A stretch of DNA of 64,000 nucleotides, from the NCBI RefSeq assembly GCF_000699445.3, contig NC_067195.1, positions 19,043,287 to 19,107,286 of the forward strand, read 5' to 3'. Under the pieces are notes generated by a model that was given only the letters and a program-made list of their open reading frames with translations, was not told where the DNA came from and ran no database searches. This document shows positions 33,643-45,395 of this stretch, piece by piece. The position numbers and the translations under genes were made by a program. The first letter of the stretch is position 1. Each line of letters begins with the position of its first letter. Source of the DNA: Schistosoma haematobium (lineage: Eukaryota; Platyhelminthes; Trematoda; Strigeidida; Schistosomatidae).

Positions 33643-35551
33643 TGAATTTCGAACTAACTACATTCTATGCCTTGCTTACGTTTTCTTTGTAGCCAGGTAA
33701 TATTTATGCTTTCGACTACTTTGTCCTCTCAGATTCTCTTTATTTACATAATTTGGTTCTGTGTCACTATGTGTGTGCAAGCACTTAGTCATTTACACGA
33801 GATTTTGTTTTAAAATTTCTAACTTTCCTGGTGCTTCCTTCTTTGTGTTCATATCTTTACAAAAAACATATTTGTACCGTTGCATATATTATGTAATATA
33901 GATACTTGTTGGACGCTTTTTGTAAGAGAAGTATGAAACCCACGGGCGTTTTCCTAACAAATATGCATTCTATCTGGTACGTCTTTCACGTTCAGTTCCA
34001 CTTCCAAGTGTGTAATTGGTATGATTGTTATTTTTACTCCTTGCTTTTAGTTGTCACTTACTAAACTCTTTTGTTTTGGTCAGTGTTCCATTGCTTTTCT
34101 ACTCTTTTCTGTTTCGTTACTCTACTCTTATTTACTATTATGCATTGTTTATTTTGAAAATACTCTATTCTAATACTACTTATTACAGTAACAACAAATT
34201 AATGTTCTTCTGCCCATTCGATGTTGTTTTGCAACTGTGTTTATGAGTACACTTGGTGTGTAGCGATTTATTGTATCCTGCCTTTATATATACATATATA
34301 AGAAAACCGTGTTTATGGTAACATTCCTTTTCAATTTGTGCGTATTGACTCTCACACTTTCCATACATATATATAATTGCCTGATAATTTCCCATTAAAA
34401 CATTTCAACCATAAATTGTTAAACGTTTTGTACAAGAAATATGAAACCCACGGGTAGTTTCATAAACAATATGTATTCTTTCTGGGATAAAATAAGAATA
34501 AAATCATTTGCCGTTCGCCTCCCCATGGCGCTGCTGGATAGTAGAGCGAACCTTGCTAGATAACTTGGGAGGTCGGCAGAGATCGGACTAATCCACCGCT
34601 CTGCTGTAAACCGGAACCATGGGGTTCCACTCTTGGGGCTAACAATCTCGTGGGCTTCCCCATGTGTTTGCTTATGTATATGAATTGCATAAGTTTCAGT
34701 TTGTGTGAATAATGTACATAGGTATATACAAAGGACACACACGTGGGTCGACTCGAGAAACGTTAACTGAAAAGTGTCTGTCTTATTTCTCATAAGATAA
34801 ACCACCTAATCCCTCAGGTGGAAGAGATAGTAAAAACATATGGTAGTAAGTACTGCGGAGAGGTGGCCATCAAACCTCTATGTAATAGGCCTTATGCCTA
34901 TGTATATGTCATGAAGTACAGGGACGAAATTCTTTGTACCAGTGATGTGCAGATAATACGTGACAGTCAGTCGGGGCAAATACATTCGAATAGAACGGTC
35001 AGGATCTGCCTTCACAGTTGGGTTTATATACCTATGTGTATGCTAAGTGACTCATGAATGAAAACTATACTTGCCCTTGGTGCGACGCCTGCGCTCCAAG
35101 ACATGAGCTTGATGATTTCCGCACAAAATCACATCCACGCGGTTGGTCTGTGACTCCTTCGAAGTGGAACTTATTTCCAGAAAAGTCTATCGGCCTAATC
35201 AGATAAGACTGGAACAACCCTAATACGGTACCGAAAAAATAACCGTCCACCACGGCCGGTAGGTAATATGATAAATACGCTATATGTTTCCAGTTACAGC
35301 GTAAGCATTACTGTCTTGTCTAAATAACTAAGTCCATACCATTTTCTCAACGAAACATATGATTTTTTCTAACAGGAAGCATAGTATTATTTGTGAGATT
35401 CCAGAAATCGTTCATCAGCAATTTATTAAAGAGTGATAATAAAGTAATATGTCAGAATACATTATCGCTCAAATATAGTCAATTAACATGTTTTGTCATA
35501 TTTACTATTACGTAAACAATGAACAAAACCATACGACGGTTTCATAAGAAA
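33643..35551. other. Intergenic region downstream of UBE2O
   Basis: Includes a ~70-bp direct repeat (33899-33968 and 34422-34489, sharing GAAACCCACGGG). 34500-35260 is a GC-richer block without a recognised coding domain; it may be an unclassified transposon remnant. Confidence 0.4.
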
Positions 35552-38405
35552 AACTGAAGCGTTTAATAAGTGGCTGAAACAATTGACATTACAAATGTCG
35601 ACAATGGTCATAAATAAAGCAACTATTAAGGAAGTCTACAATTGTATAATTGACCATACCAAAAGATTGATTGAAAAATCTTCAATTGGTTAAAAATTAA
35701 GTCAAGTCGGAAATGAACATAGTTCTAAAAGAATTGGAGCCTTCTATTGGCGTCTTCATAAAAATTAGTTTCAATAACACATGATAAAAACTATATCGGC
35801 TTTATACGAGCACAACGTAATTCCAAAAACTCACGCAAAATACAACCCAAAATGGATTTCATAAATAATTCCACATATACTCTGCCAACATATCTTGGTG
35901 GTATACTAAAGATACCTCAATATAACCTTAGTAATGTCGTGAAGTAATCATACGAATATAAATCAAAGATCTCGGAATTATCTATTAACAAAAATGAAAC
36001 AATAGTAAGTTATAATGCTGTATGTGTATACACTAATATTCCAATTGATCGATCTGTAATTGGTTTAATAGAGATTGAGTATAATTTATCTAGTAGATGT
36101 CCACCGAGTACTAATTTATTCGTGAAGTGCATCAAACTGCACATCAGTTCAACCCTTTCAATCTTCAAACAGACTTGATATAAATTAACAAATTGAGTAT
36201 CCATCAGATATGTGCGGTCTCCGATTACTGTTAGTTTATTGGTCTCATATTGACTCGCTTAATTTTGCCAGTACCATCACACAAACCATCTGTATGACCA
36301 TCCACCTAGATGTATGCAACAATATAATAAGCATCTTATATTCCACTGCTATCCACGGTACAAATACACTCAAACATATAAAACCCAATATTCATCCACT
36401 CAGAACATACATGACCCGACAAGGACTGGTCAAAACTTCAGACATGAATCTCAATAACATGATAATACATGCACTTACAGGTAAACCTAACAACTCGTTT
36501 CCAATGATGCATTGCAGCTGAAATACAGCCACATTTGTCATATCCATATGATAGACATTCATGGTTAACATATACTAATGACAGACTGAATTCACGTATG
36601 ACGATTTAATCACAAGTAACCTCGAACACATTAGCCATCCATTCAGTGGCCCGTCTGTTATTAGCTAACGAAATAATAAGCAACAATAGACTGCAGACAT
36701 CATTATCAACATCACTATCTACAGAGATGAACAAAAGTTATTTATTCGACACGATCTAATATTGGTGAAGCATGGGAAATGTGATGAGATCTCGGGAACT
36801 CCGAAACGGAATAGAATCTACTGTTCTACGTTTGCTGCATTACTGACAATATCTTCTCACGATTCCCTTAAGGACACTATTTCGAAATATAAATTTTGCA
36901 ACACCTGACATCAGTCAAACAATCCATCGAATGTTGTGATCAATGGACTGAATTTCATTTGGATTTACAAGGCTTTAATAAGACATGGTGAGTGGTAACG
37001 ATGAAGCATCAACATATTGTACCGTGACATTGTCACATTTGAAAATGTACATCTAATCACTGGAAGATTCTTGGTTCGATTGAATTCAGAGTCGTTGGGA
37101 AGCCCTATTGATGAGTCTCAGACTACGATGAGACAACTGTTTGACGTTTTTCCTTGCTGTCAAATTAGATGTGACAGATACTGATAATTGAGAATCTCTA
37201 AACATACTCGAAATTATCACTTGTTGTTTGGGTCTCACTGATTGGTTGTAGAACAAAATGTACTTGATAAAATGGAACATTAAGAAACACTTTATGATCA
37301 GAGTCGTGTCACCTACAAGTTACCTTCATGACCATACAGGAAACACTGTACGTGCAATCATCTCGTTGATGAAAATCCATTAAACTCACATAACATAATC
37401 ATGGTCAAATGAAAATCTTGCACATTTCGTTACGTTAAATACATGCAACCGATGTACATTTCAAACAATCTATTGTTTGTATATTGTAAATCAAAAGTCG
37501 AACAGTGGATGGAATAATGTACTTTATTATCGAGTTCTACGGTTATAAATACAAAGAGAATTTCACAATGTTAAAAATGAATTTATGAATATTGAAATGA
37601 CTTAAATATGTGCTAAATATGAAGATGACACATAGAACGTAGTTGTATACAATACTTTTAGCACAGTAACTGTCTACTTGTATTCTCCTCTCAATTCTAA
37701 CAGTACGAATTGAATACAATGGTCTTAAATTCTCACCCTTTATGTGTCATGTTCCTGTAGTTCTTCATTTTCTTATCTGAAGTAGTTAGAACGTAGTAAG
37801 TTCTTGTGAATCACTCTTTGAATATGTGATCTTTATATACCGTTTCTCCAAGTGTCTGTTCTCCACGACGTGATTTATTTCGATGCTATTGAAATTTCAC
37901 CTATATGTCATAATAGATTATATGAGATTCGAATACCAGTTCTTTTGCTGAAGCTTCGCCCGCACTATCATTTGTTAGCCACAGAAATTCGAGACAACGA
38001 TAAGGTGTTGATTGTATTTATTTTATAGTGTCAAACAAGACGTCTGAGTTCTAAATGAATATGATATAATTTATGTGATGTATGAAGTAATCATGAGTTT
38101 CTAAATGTACTAGTAATAAACTAAACAGACGTAAAATGAAAGGGTTACTTTTCTTTTGTAAATTTAATTTTCATTTGCTTATCATTGGATAAGTTGGTTA
38201 TATGCAACATAGTTATTATTGTCTTTGTCATTTTATTCTTTTATTCTTCTTAACTAATGTAAGTGAAAACCAAAGAAAAAAGACATTTTTCCAAAGTGAA
38301 ATGCACCTTATCATCAATAATCCAATGAAAAGAAGATAGTTGAGGAAAAGATCATTGAAATAATAGTAAAAATAAGAATAATTGTTTGAATTAAAACCGT
38401 CTAAC
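35552..38405. repeat. Left arm of a ~2.85-kb inverted duplication
   Basis: Reverse complement of 40877-43729. Coordinates sum to 79281 over the outer part and 79282 at the inner end, because of one homopolymer indel (six A at about 38276-38281 against five T in the other arm). Two substitutions were seen (near 35566 and 35960). Arm ends are sharp: outer AACTGAAGCG, inner CCGTCTAAC. The contents are a decayed Penelope-type RT (+ strand here) and unassigned sequence. Confidence 0.95.
35560..36700 (+). pseudogene. Penelope-like RT remnant in left arm
   Basis: Plus-strand reading gives SYEYKSKISELSINKNETIV, then SYNAVCVYTNIPIDRSVIGL. This is the stretch leading into Penelope RT motif A ('V.FDVVSLYTNIP'), with the catalytic Asp replaced (YNAV). 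It is preceded by MDFINNSTYTLPTYLGGIL and followed by stops and a degraded motif B (VSIRYVRSPITVSLL). Highly decayed and non-functional. Confidence 0.7.
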
Positions 38406-38462
38406 TTTTACCAACGCATTATACATTGTTCTTTTTTAATCAGTGATTTCCCTTTATGTATA

Positions 38463-39575
38463 TTATTTTAATGATGCATGATCTGACGTGTTCGGATTCG
38501 ATGAATGAGCTATATTGATAATTTTTTTAATCTTATACAATAATATTCGACGTAATGGTTTTAAATATATAAAATACATGATTAAATCAATTAATTCTCG
38601 TGTAAAATGAAGATTCCAACCAATATCTGCTAAATTATACATAAGTCTTATCCATACTTCATATACTTCATCAATCACCTCATTTGTATACGACCATAGA
38701 AACGCTAATAAATAAACTGTAGTTTGAGGTAGTGCAGTCAATACATATGACATTGAAAATGCTAAGAGAATAATAGAAATAGAGATATGTTTTAATTCTT
38801 TCTTGTTATGTGCCATAGTATGACGTGTTCGTCTAGTCTGTATGATAAGACGTGTGATAAAAGCAATATTTACCATAACAATTAAAATGCTTTGTACTAA
38901 GCCTAAATTAGCGAATAATGTATGATAAATTTGTAAATGAAATAACGATTCCTCTATCCAACAAATATGAAATTGTCCAACTTGTATCCAATCAATTACA
39001 ATTAAGAATGGTGACATCATAATGCTACTGATAATTAAAACGATTAAGCATATATACCATGCATGACGATTCGATAAATGTAATAATTTCACTGGGAAAT
39101 ATATACTCAAACAACGATCAATCGCTGAACATAATATTAAATTACTAGTTAATGTTGTACTCAGTGAATAAGTGAAACGACATAGGCGACAAGCAATTCT
39201 TGATGTATTAAATATGAAGTAATAAATTTGTCCGTTGGTTATATATGGTAAACCTTTAGCGGGAAATAACCATAACCAAGCAAATAAAATATTCGTCAAT
39301 ATATTGGAACAACTTAAACAACCAGTATAGATTAACTGGCGTGGTGTATATTTTAAACATTTAAATATAATTGTTATAACAAGACTGTGTGTAATTAAAC
39401 CAAGTCCACATATGATTGGTAACAAATATGCCGACCATATCCCAAGAACTTTCGTAACAATACATTGTACTTTATAGACTTGACTGGAATTCACATTTAG
39501 TTGCCCACATGTGGCGAGTAAGTCCGTAGGTGTATCGTAGAAAAAGTATTCATCAAGTTTATCGTACGGGAACAT
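38463..39575 (-). CDS. Divergent rhodopsin-like GPCR, single exon
   Basis: A 370-residue intact frame starting at ATG 39573-39575. Seven hydrophobic segments: about 43-71, 81-105, 127-152, 172-196, 215-245, 262-294, 308-337. Landmarks: N-glycosylation sites at N29 and N123, Cys129/Cys132 before TM3 and Cys205 in loop 2 (likely disulfide), and IDRC at 152-155 in place of DRY. TM6 Pro283 is retained. TM7 ends D330-LIMY in place of NPxxY. TM1 lacks the usual Asn and TM2 has SCSNILTN without the conserved Asp. The short basic C-tail includes LRR and YKIKK. This suggests a peptide-type class A receptor of a flatworm-specific orphan group; the ligand is unknown. The gene sits alone in the spacer of the inverted duplication, with ATTAAA about 20 bp beyond the stop as a possible polyadenylation signal. 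Confidence 0.88.
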   Translation of the reverse strand: MFPYDKLDEYFFYDTPTDLLATCGQLNVNSSQVYKVQCIVTKVLGIWSAYLLPIICGLGLITHSLVITIIFKCLKYTPRQLIYTGCLSCSNILTNILFAWLWLFPAKGLPYITNGQIYYFIFNTSRIACRLCRFTYSLSTTLTSNLILCSAIDRCLSIYFPVKLLHLSNRHAWYICLIVLIISSIMMSPFLIVIDWIQVGQFHICWIEESLFHLQIYHTLFANLGLVQSILIVMVNIAFITRLIIQTRRTRHTMAHNKKELKHISISIILLAFSMSYVLTALPQTTVYLLAFLWSYTNEVIDEVYEVWIRLMYNLADIGWNLHFTRELIDLIMYFIYLKPLRRILLYKIKKIINIAHSSNPNTSDHASLK

Positions 39576-40876
39576 ATATGGAAAGTTGTTTCGTTTACTG
39601 TATATAGAAATTTATAAAATGAAAATGTCTCAGTTTTCCAGAGTATATATACGATTCAAAAAGACCAATCCCATAAAAGAGCTGCCTAAAACAAAAAAGA
39701 TTGCATGATAACGTGTTTTAAATTACCAAATGGATTATAATAAATTTCACTAATAAATAACAAAAATTGGTGAAAAATACAACAGTTGAAATAATTTATC
39801 AAAAATACTAATACTACTACGTCAATTAACATTCCTAATAAGTTTACTGCCAGTAAATAAATATTTTAATGGTTGAGATCATGAGTCATTTAAAGTTAGA
39901 CCACCATGGAAAACCTGGAAGCACTGGACGGCCTTTTCGTCCCATTGTGAAACTCCTCAGTAGTGCGCATCCACGATCCCGTCTCGCGAGATTCGACCCC
40001 GCGAGCGCTTAACCACTAGACCACTGAGCCGGATGACATCCAACGGTGTTAATGTCTAACTTCAACCAATCCACGAAATTGAGCGACAAATCCACCATTG
40101 TCTTCAATGGGTTACTATCTCACAACTGACCCGGTTGAACTCCATTGGTCACTGCTTCTCACTAGAACTCTAGGAAATACCTCTTGAAGCCAGTCACTAA
40201 TGAGCATATGTTGATTAATATTAGAAGGGCTTTTGTGGATATTATAGTAATTTTACTCGTTGAGATCATTATAATATACACAAAAACCCTTCTGAAAATG
40301 AATATTTCTTTGATAGATTCATTAAATTATCTGACAACTATAATAAGTGCGAAGTAATTGTTGGGTGAACAGTTAAACGAGATATGTTAATAGGTATCAT
40401 CACCAAGGTTCACGCCATTTTCAAAAACCACCAAATCTATTTTAAAAACATCAAAACTTTACAAAAAGGACTTTCCAATTACAAAGAAAGGAGAGTACCT
40501 GAAGTGTTCCATATAATGATTAATCCCATTGTTCTCAATAGAAAAGAAAGCCTTACGATACGTCCTACTTGAACCAACTATCCCAGAAACCTAGTCGGAT
40601 ATTATTCAAAATTCACATTATAATCATACAAATTAAACTCTATCCTTTCTCACCATAAAGGTCATACATTTTTCATTCTTAACCATGCACACATACACAC
40701 ACAAATTTACATACATGTCTCTTATGAATCACCTTGACTGAAACGGCATGACAATAATTTGTCCAGACCTGCTTTTGATTGTTAGCACATAATAGACTTG
40801 TGTAGTATTTAAACTTGAATTAATTGTGATTTGGTCTTTATTCCTTGAAGAAGTGCCTTAAACTGAGTCATGAAAT
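39576..40876. other. Spacer part upstream of the GPCR
   Basis: Contains a hammerhead retroposon (39870-40275, -). At 40840-40885 (TTCCTTGAAGAAGTGCC, ATGAAATGTTAGACGG) the sequence resembles a Penelope-type terminal motif and runs exactly into the right arm's inner end. The GPCR promoter, unidentified, should lie near 39576-39870. Confidence 0.45.
39870..40275 (-). mobile_element. Hammerhead retroposon (second family), nearly full length
   Basis: Minus-strand order: ACTGGCTTCAAGAGG..., TTGGTTGAAGTTAGACATTA, tRNA-like CTCAGTGGTCTAGTGGTTAA, hammerhead 39915-39970, then TTTTCCATGGTGGTCTAACT. The ribozyme keeps CTGAGGAG, GAAA and GTC; stem II is weakened to G·U pairs (GTTT/GGAC). Stem I (GCACT/AGTGC) forms. 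Cleavage is plausible. It lies just upstream of the GPCR. Confidence 0.8.
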
Positions 40877-43729
40877 GTTAGACGGTTTTAATTCAAACAA
40901 TTATTCTTATTTTTACTATTATTTCAATGATCTTTTCCTCAACTATCTTCTTTTCATTGGATTATTGATGATAAGGTGCATTTCACTTTGGAAAAATGTC
41001 TTTTTCTTTGGTTTTCACTTACATTAGTTAAGAAGAATAAAAGAATAAAATGACAAAGACAATAATAACTATGTTGCATATAACCAACTTATCCAATGAT
41101 AAGCAAATGAAAATTAAATTTACAAAAGAAAAGTAACCCTTTCATTTTACGTCTGTTTAGTTTATTACTAGTACATTTAGAAACTCATGATTACTTCATA
41201 CATCACATAAATTATATCATATTCATTTAGAACTCAGACGTCTTGTTTGACACTATAAAATAAATACAATCAACACCTTATCGTTGTCTCGAATTTCTGT
41301 GGCTAACAAATGATAGTGCGGGCGAAGCTTCAGCAAAAGAACTGGTATTCGAATCTCATATAATCTATTATGACATATAGGTGAAATTTCAATAGCATCG
41401 AAATAAATCACGTCGTGGAGAACAGACACTTGGAGAAACGGTATATAAAGATCACATATTCAAAGAGTGATTCACAAGAACTTACTACGTTCTAACTACT
41501 TCAGATAAGAAAATGAAGAACTACAGGAACATGACACATAAAGGGTGAGAATTTAAGACCATTGTATTCAATTCGTACTGTTAGAATTGAGAGGAGAATA
41601 CAAGTAGACAGTTACTGTGCTAAAAGTATTGTATACAACTACGTTCTATGTGTCATCTTCATATTTAGCACATATTTAAGTCATTTCAATATTCATAAAT
41701 TCATTTTTAACATTGTGAAATTCTCTTTGTATTTATAACCGTAGAACTCGATAATAAAGTACATTATTCCATCCACTGTTCGACTTTTGATTTACAATAT
41801 ACAAACAATAGATTGTTTGAAATGTACATCGGTTGCATGTATTTAACGTAACGAAATGTGCAAGATTTTCATTTGACCATGATTATGTTATGTGAGTTTA
41901 ATGGATTTTCATCAACGAGATGATTGCACGTACAGTGTTTCCTGTATGGTCATGAAGGTAACTTGTAGGTGACACGACTCTGATCATAAAGTGTTTCTTA
42001 ATGTTCCATTTTATCAAGTACATTTTGTTCTACAACCAATCAGTGAGACCCAAACAACAAGTGATAATTTCGAGTATGTTTAGAGATTCTCAATTATCAG
42101 TATCTGTCACATCTAATTTGACAGCAAGGAAAAACGTCAAACAGTTGTCTCATCGTAGTCTGAGACTCATCAATAGGGCTTCCCAACGACTCTGAATTCA
42201 ATCGAACCAAGAATCTTCCAGTGATTAGATGTACATTTTCAAATGTGACAATGTCACGGTACAATATGTTGATGCTTCATCGTTACCACTCACCATGTCT
42301 TATTAAAGCCTTGTAAATCCAAATGAAATTCAGTCCATTGATCACAACATTCGATGGATTGTTTGACTGATGTCAGGTGTTGCAAAATTTATATTTCGAA
42401 ATAGTGTCCTTAAGGGAATCGTGAGAAGATATTGTCAGTAATGCAGCAAACGTAGAACAGTAGATTCTATTCCGTTTCGGAGTTCCCGAGATCTCATCAC
42501 ATTTCCCATGCTTCACCAATATTAGATCGTGTCGAATAAATAACTTTTGTTCATCTCTGTAGATAGTGATGTTGATAATGATGTCTGCAGTCTATTGTTG
42601 CTTATTATTTCGTTAGCTAATAACAGACGGGCCACTGAATGGATGGCTAATGTGTTCGAGGTTACTTGTGATTAAATCGTCATACGTGAATTCAGTCTGT
42701 CATTAGTATATGTTAACCATGAATGTCTATCATATGGATATGACAAATGTGGCTGTATTTCAGCTGCAATGCATCATTGGAAACGAGTTGTTAGGTTTAC
42801 CTGTAAGTGCATGTATTATCATGTTATTGAGATTCATGTCTGAAGTTTTGACCAGTCCTTGTCGGGTCATGTATGTTCTGAGTGGATGAATATTGGGTTT
42901 TATATGTTTGAGTGTATTTGTACCGTGGATAGCAGTGGAATATAAGATGCTTATTATATTGTTGCATACATCTAGGTGGATGGTCATACAGATGGTTTGT
43001 GTGATGGTACTGGCAAAATTAAGCGAGTCAATATGAGACCAATAAACTAACAGTAATCGGAGACCGCACATATCTGATGGATACTCAATTTGTTAATTTA
43101 TATCAAGTCTGTTTGAAGATTGAAAGGGTTGAACTGATGTGCAGTTTGATGCACTTCACGAATAAATTAGTACTCGGTGGACATCTACTAGATAAATTAT
43201 ACTCAATCTCTATTAAACCAATTACAGATCGATCAATTGGAATATTAGTGTATACACATACAGCATTATAACTTACTATTGTTTCATTTTTGTTAATAGA
43301 TAATTCCGAGATCTTTGACTTATATTCGTATGATTACTTCACGACATTACTAAGGTTATATTGAGGTATCTTTAGTATACCACCAAGATATGTTGGCAGA
43401 GTATATGTGGAATTATTTATGAAATCCATTTTGGGTTGTATTTTGCGTGAGTTTTTGGAATTACGTTGTGCTCGTATAAAGCCGATATAGTTTTTATCAT
43501 GTGTTATTGAAACTAATTTTTATGAAGACGCCAATAGAAGGCTCCAATTCTTTTAGAACTATGTTCATTTCCGACTTGACTTAATTTTTAACCAATTGAA
43601 GATTTTTCAATCAATCTTTTGGTATGGTCAATTATACAATTGTAGACTTCCTTAATAGTTGCTTTATTTATGACCATTGTCGACATTTGTAATGTCAATT
43701 GTTTCAGCCACTTAGTAAACGCTTCAGTT
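40877..43729. repeat. Right arm of the ~2.85-kb inverted duplication
   Basis: Mirror of 35552-38405 (see there). Flanks differ immediately outside: ATTTAAAAACC on this side, GTTTCATAAGAA on the other. Confidence 0.95.
42590..43720 (-). pseudogene. Penelope-like RT remnant in right arm
   Basis: Same decayed RT as at 35560-36700, on the opposite strand, with the same stops and the same YNAV motif. The decay therefore preceded the duplication, or the arms have been homogenised since. Confidence 0.7.
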
Positions 43730-44987
43730 ATTTAAAAACCAAATATCAGGCAAATATTGTTTTACACGTTCTGTACTCTGTTATATCTCTGTCTCCTGTT
43801 TCCTTCTAGTTGTTTTTGTTGTTGTTGACTTTGGTTTCAGATATTATTTGTCATACATTATATACATGATCAGATTTTTCTAAATGTCTTGCTTATTTAT
43901 ATATCACATAATTCTAATATCCGTGTTCTTATCTCATTAACTAAATTATTCCACAGGACCGATCTGTTTTATATATGTAAGTCTTTTACTTTGTAGCTTG
44001 GATGAAATGAAACAGGTTGAATAGTTATAACACAATTCATATGTTCTCTATGTGATATTCTAATATATTTTAATAAAATATCTTTTCTTCGAATACTCCA
44101 AAAATATCGTTGGTCAATTAATAATTTATGTGCAGTCGGGTTCGTCTATTTTTAATTACAGCTTCTGATTGATTCCGTTTACTGGTCTATTAGTCTTGTT
44201 CGAATTCCAAATGCCAGGAATCCTAAACGAGCTGGTGTACGAGTACATTATGGGACGAGACATCTATCAGACCTTCTTCATTTTCACTAGTTGCCTAACC
44301 TAAACTTTAATATCAATAACCTTCAAATACCCGTCTATGCCAAAATAATTCAATTGATTAGTAAAATATTTGTTTATCAGTAAATATTTTGCACTCAAAA
44401 CAAACAAACAAACCAAACGTTTATCGCAATAAAATCTCCGCATTATTAAGTTTAGGTTTAAAAATAGATTAGCTTAGTAACTAGATTTGTGAGTTATTGT
44501 TTTATACACATGGTTCCCTTTATCATTTTGTTGTTTTGTTTTTTTGTTTTTTTCGAAAATTTATTTATGAAATCTCCAAAACCATAAAAAAATTTATTCG
44601 AAACATGTGACCATTAATTAAATGACTGATTAGTTTGTTTAATAAAATACCATGCATGAATCTACGCCTTTATAACTTTGTTTATTGTAAAACCTATTTG
44701 AAAGGATTATTATTCAAAACCCGAGATATTTATCTATTAGGTTCTTTGTCAATAATTCAAATTATTAAAAATATAATATAAAATGGTGATCTATTTTCTA
44801 ATTTTTCTAAACAATGAATTATTGTTTATAGAATGATAAATAACAATTGGAAAATTATTCACTTAGTGGTGTATTACTTGTATCTTTCCATTGTTATTTA
44901 GAGGACTTCAAGTGATCAGTCTGTTATTGGCAATATATGCATTCTGTGTTGATTATCTCGATATTGCCTCAAGCCATAAGCATTATA
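43730..44987. other. Intergenic, nothing recognised
   Basis: AT-rich with poly-T runs near 44530; no coding or repeat signature. Confidence 0.5.
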
Positions 44988-45025
44988 AACAAGGATGGAT
45001 GGTGGCTATCAGTGGAATCCAGGAC
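44988..45025 (-). mobile_element. Inverted Smα ribozyme end
   Basis: The minus strand reads GTCCTGGATTCCACTGATAG, CCACCATCCATCC, the sequence after the Smα cleavage site. It is head-to-head with the full copy beginning at about 45026, across ACGCGT. Confidence 0.7.
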
Positions 45026-45395
45026 ACGCGTCTCCACTGCTAGCCAGTATCCATTTTTGCCTAAAAGCTTGTGACTTAAGGCTATATCTAGGCAATCCGC
45101 ATAAGATGCACATATACCAACATAAGACTGATCAGTTGCAGTCCTAAACATCAATGGGAAGATACAAGTAAGACAACACTAAGTGAAGTCAAACTTCACC
45201 CCATTACACAAGCAGGCGGCTATCAGGACTCAGTAGCTAAGCGGATAATGCGATGGCATTTGAAGCGAACGGTACTGGGTTCGAGTCCCAGAGCGAACAT
45301 CAACTCTGAGATGCAGGTACATCTAGCTGACGAGTCCCAAATAGGACGAAATGCGCGTCCTGGATTCCATTGCTAGCCACCATCCATCTTAGAGA
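45026..45395 (+). mobile_element. Smα retroposon monomer with hammerhead
   Basis: Starts with the post-cleavage sequence (CCACTGCTAGCCAGTATCC). It has a tRNA-like Pol III promoter (A box region 45234-45252, B box GGGTTCGAGTCCC at 45277-45289), then the hammerhead, and repeats the post-cleavage sequence (TTGCTAGCCACCATCC) about 335 bp later. This is the published Smα monomer size and implies a tandem or circular RNA origin. Confidence 0.9.
45316..45372 (+). ncRNA. Smα hammerhead ribozyme
   Basis: Core CTGACGA at 45327-45333, stem II GTCC-CAAATA-GGAC, GAAA at 45348-45351, cleavage triplet GTC at 45357-45359 (cut after 45359). Stem III is minimal (ATGCGCGT). The upstream TACATC strand matches the well-studied schistosome hammerhead. 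All catalytic bases are present; one change (GAAAT for GAAAC) affects stem III, so activity is likely but perhaps reduced. Confidence 0.88.

Noticed and set aside
34025..34246. 73-codon hydrophobic frame
   Set aside because: Composition follows from T-rich DNA; it lies downstream of UBE2O without promoter or family evidence.
36010..37280. Three short frames repeated in mirror image at 42001-43271
   Set aside because: They recur only because of the inverted duplication; the true signal in the arm is a stop-riddled Penelope RT in another frame.
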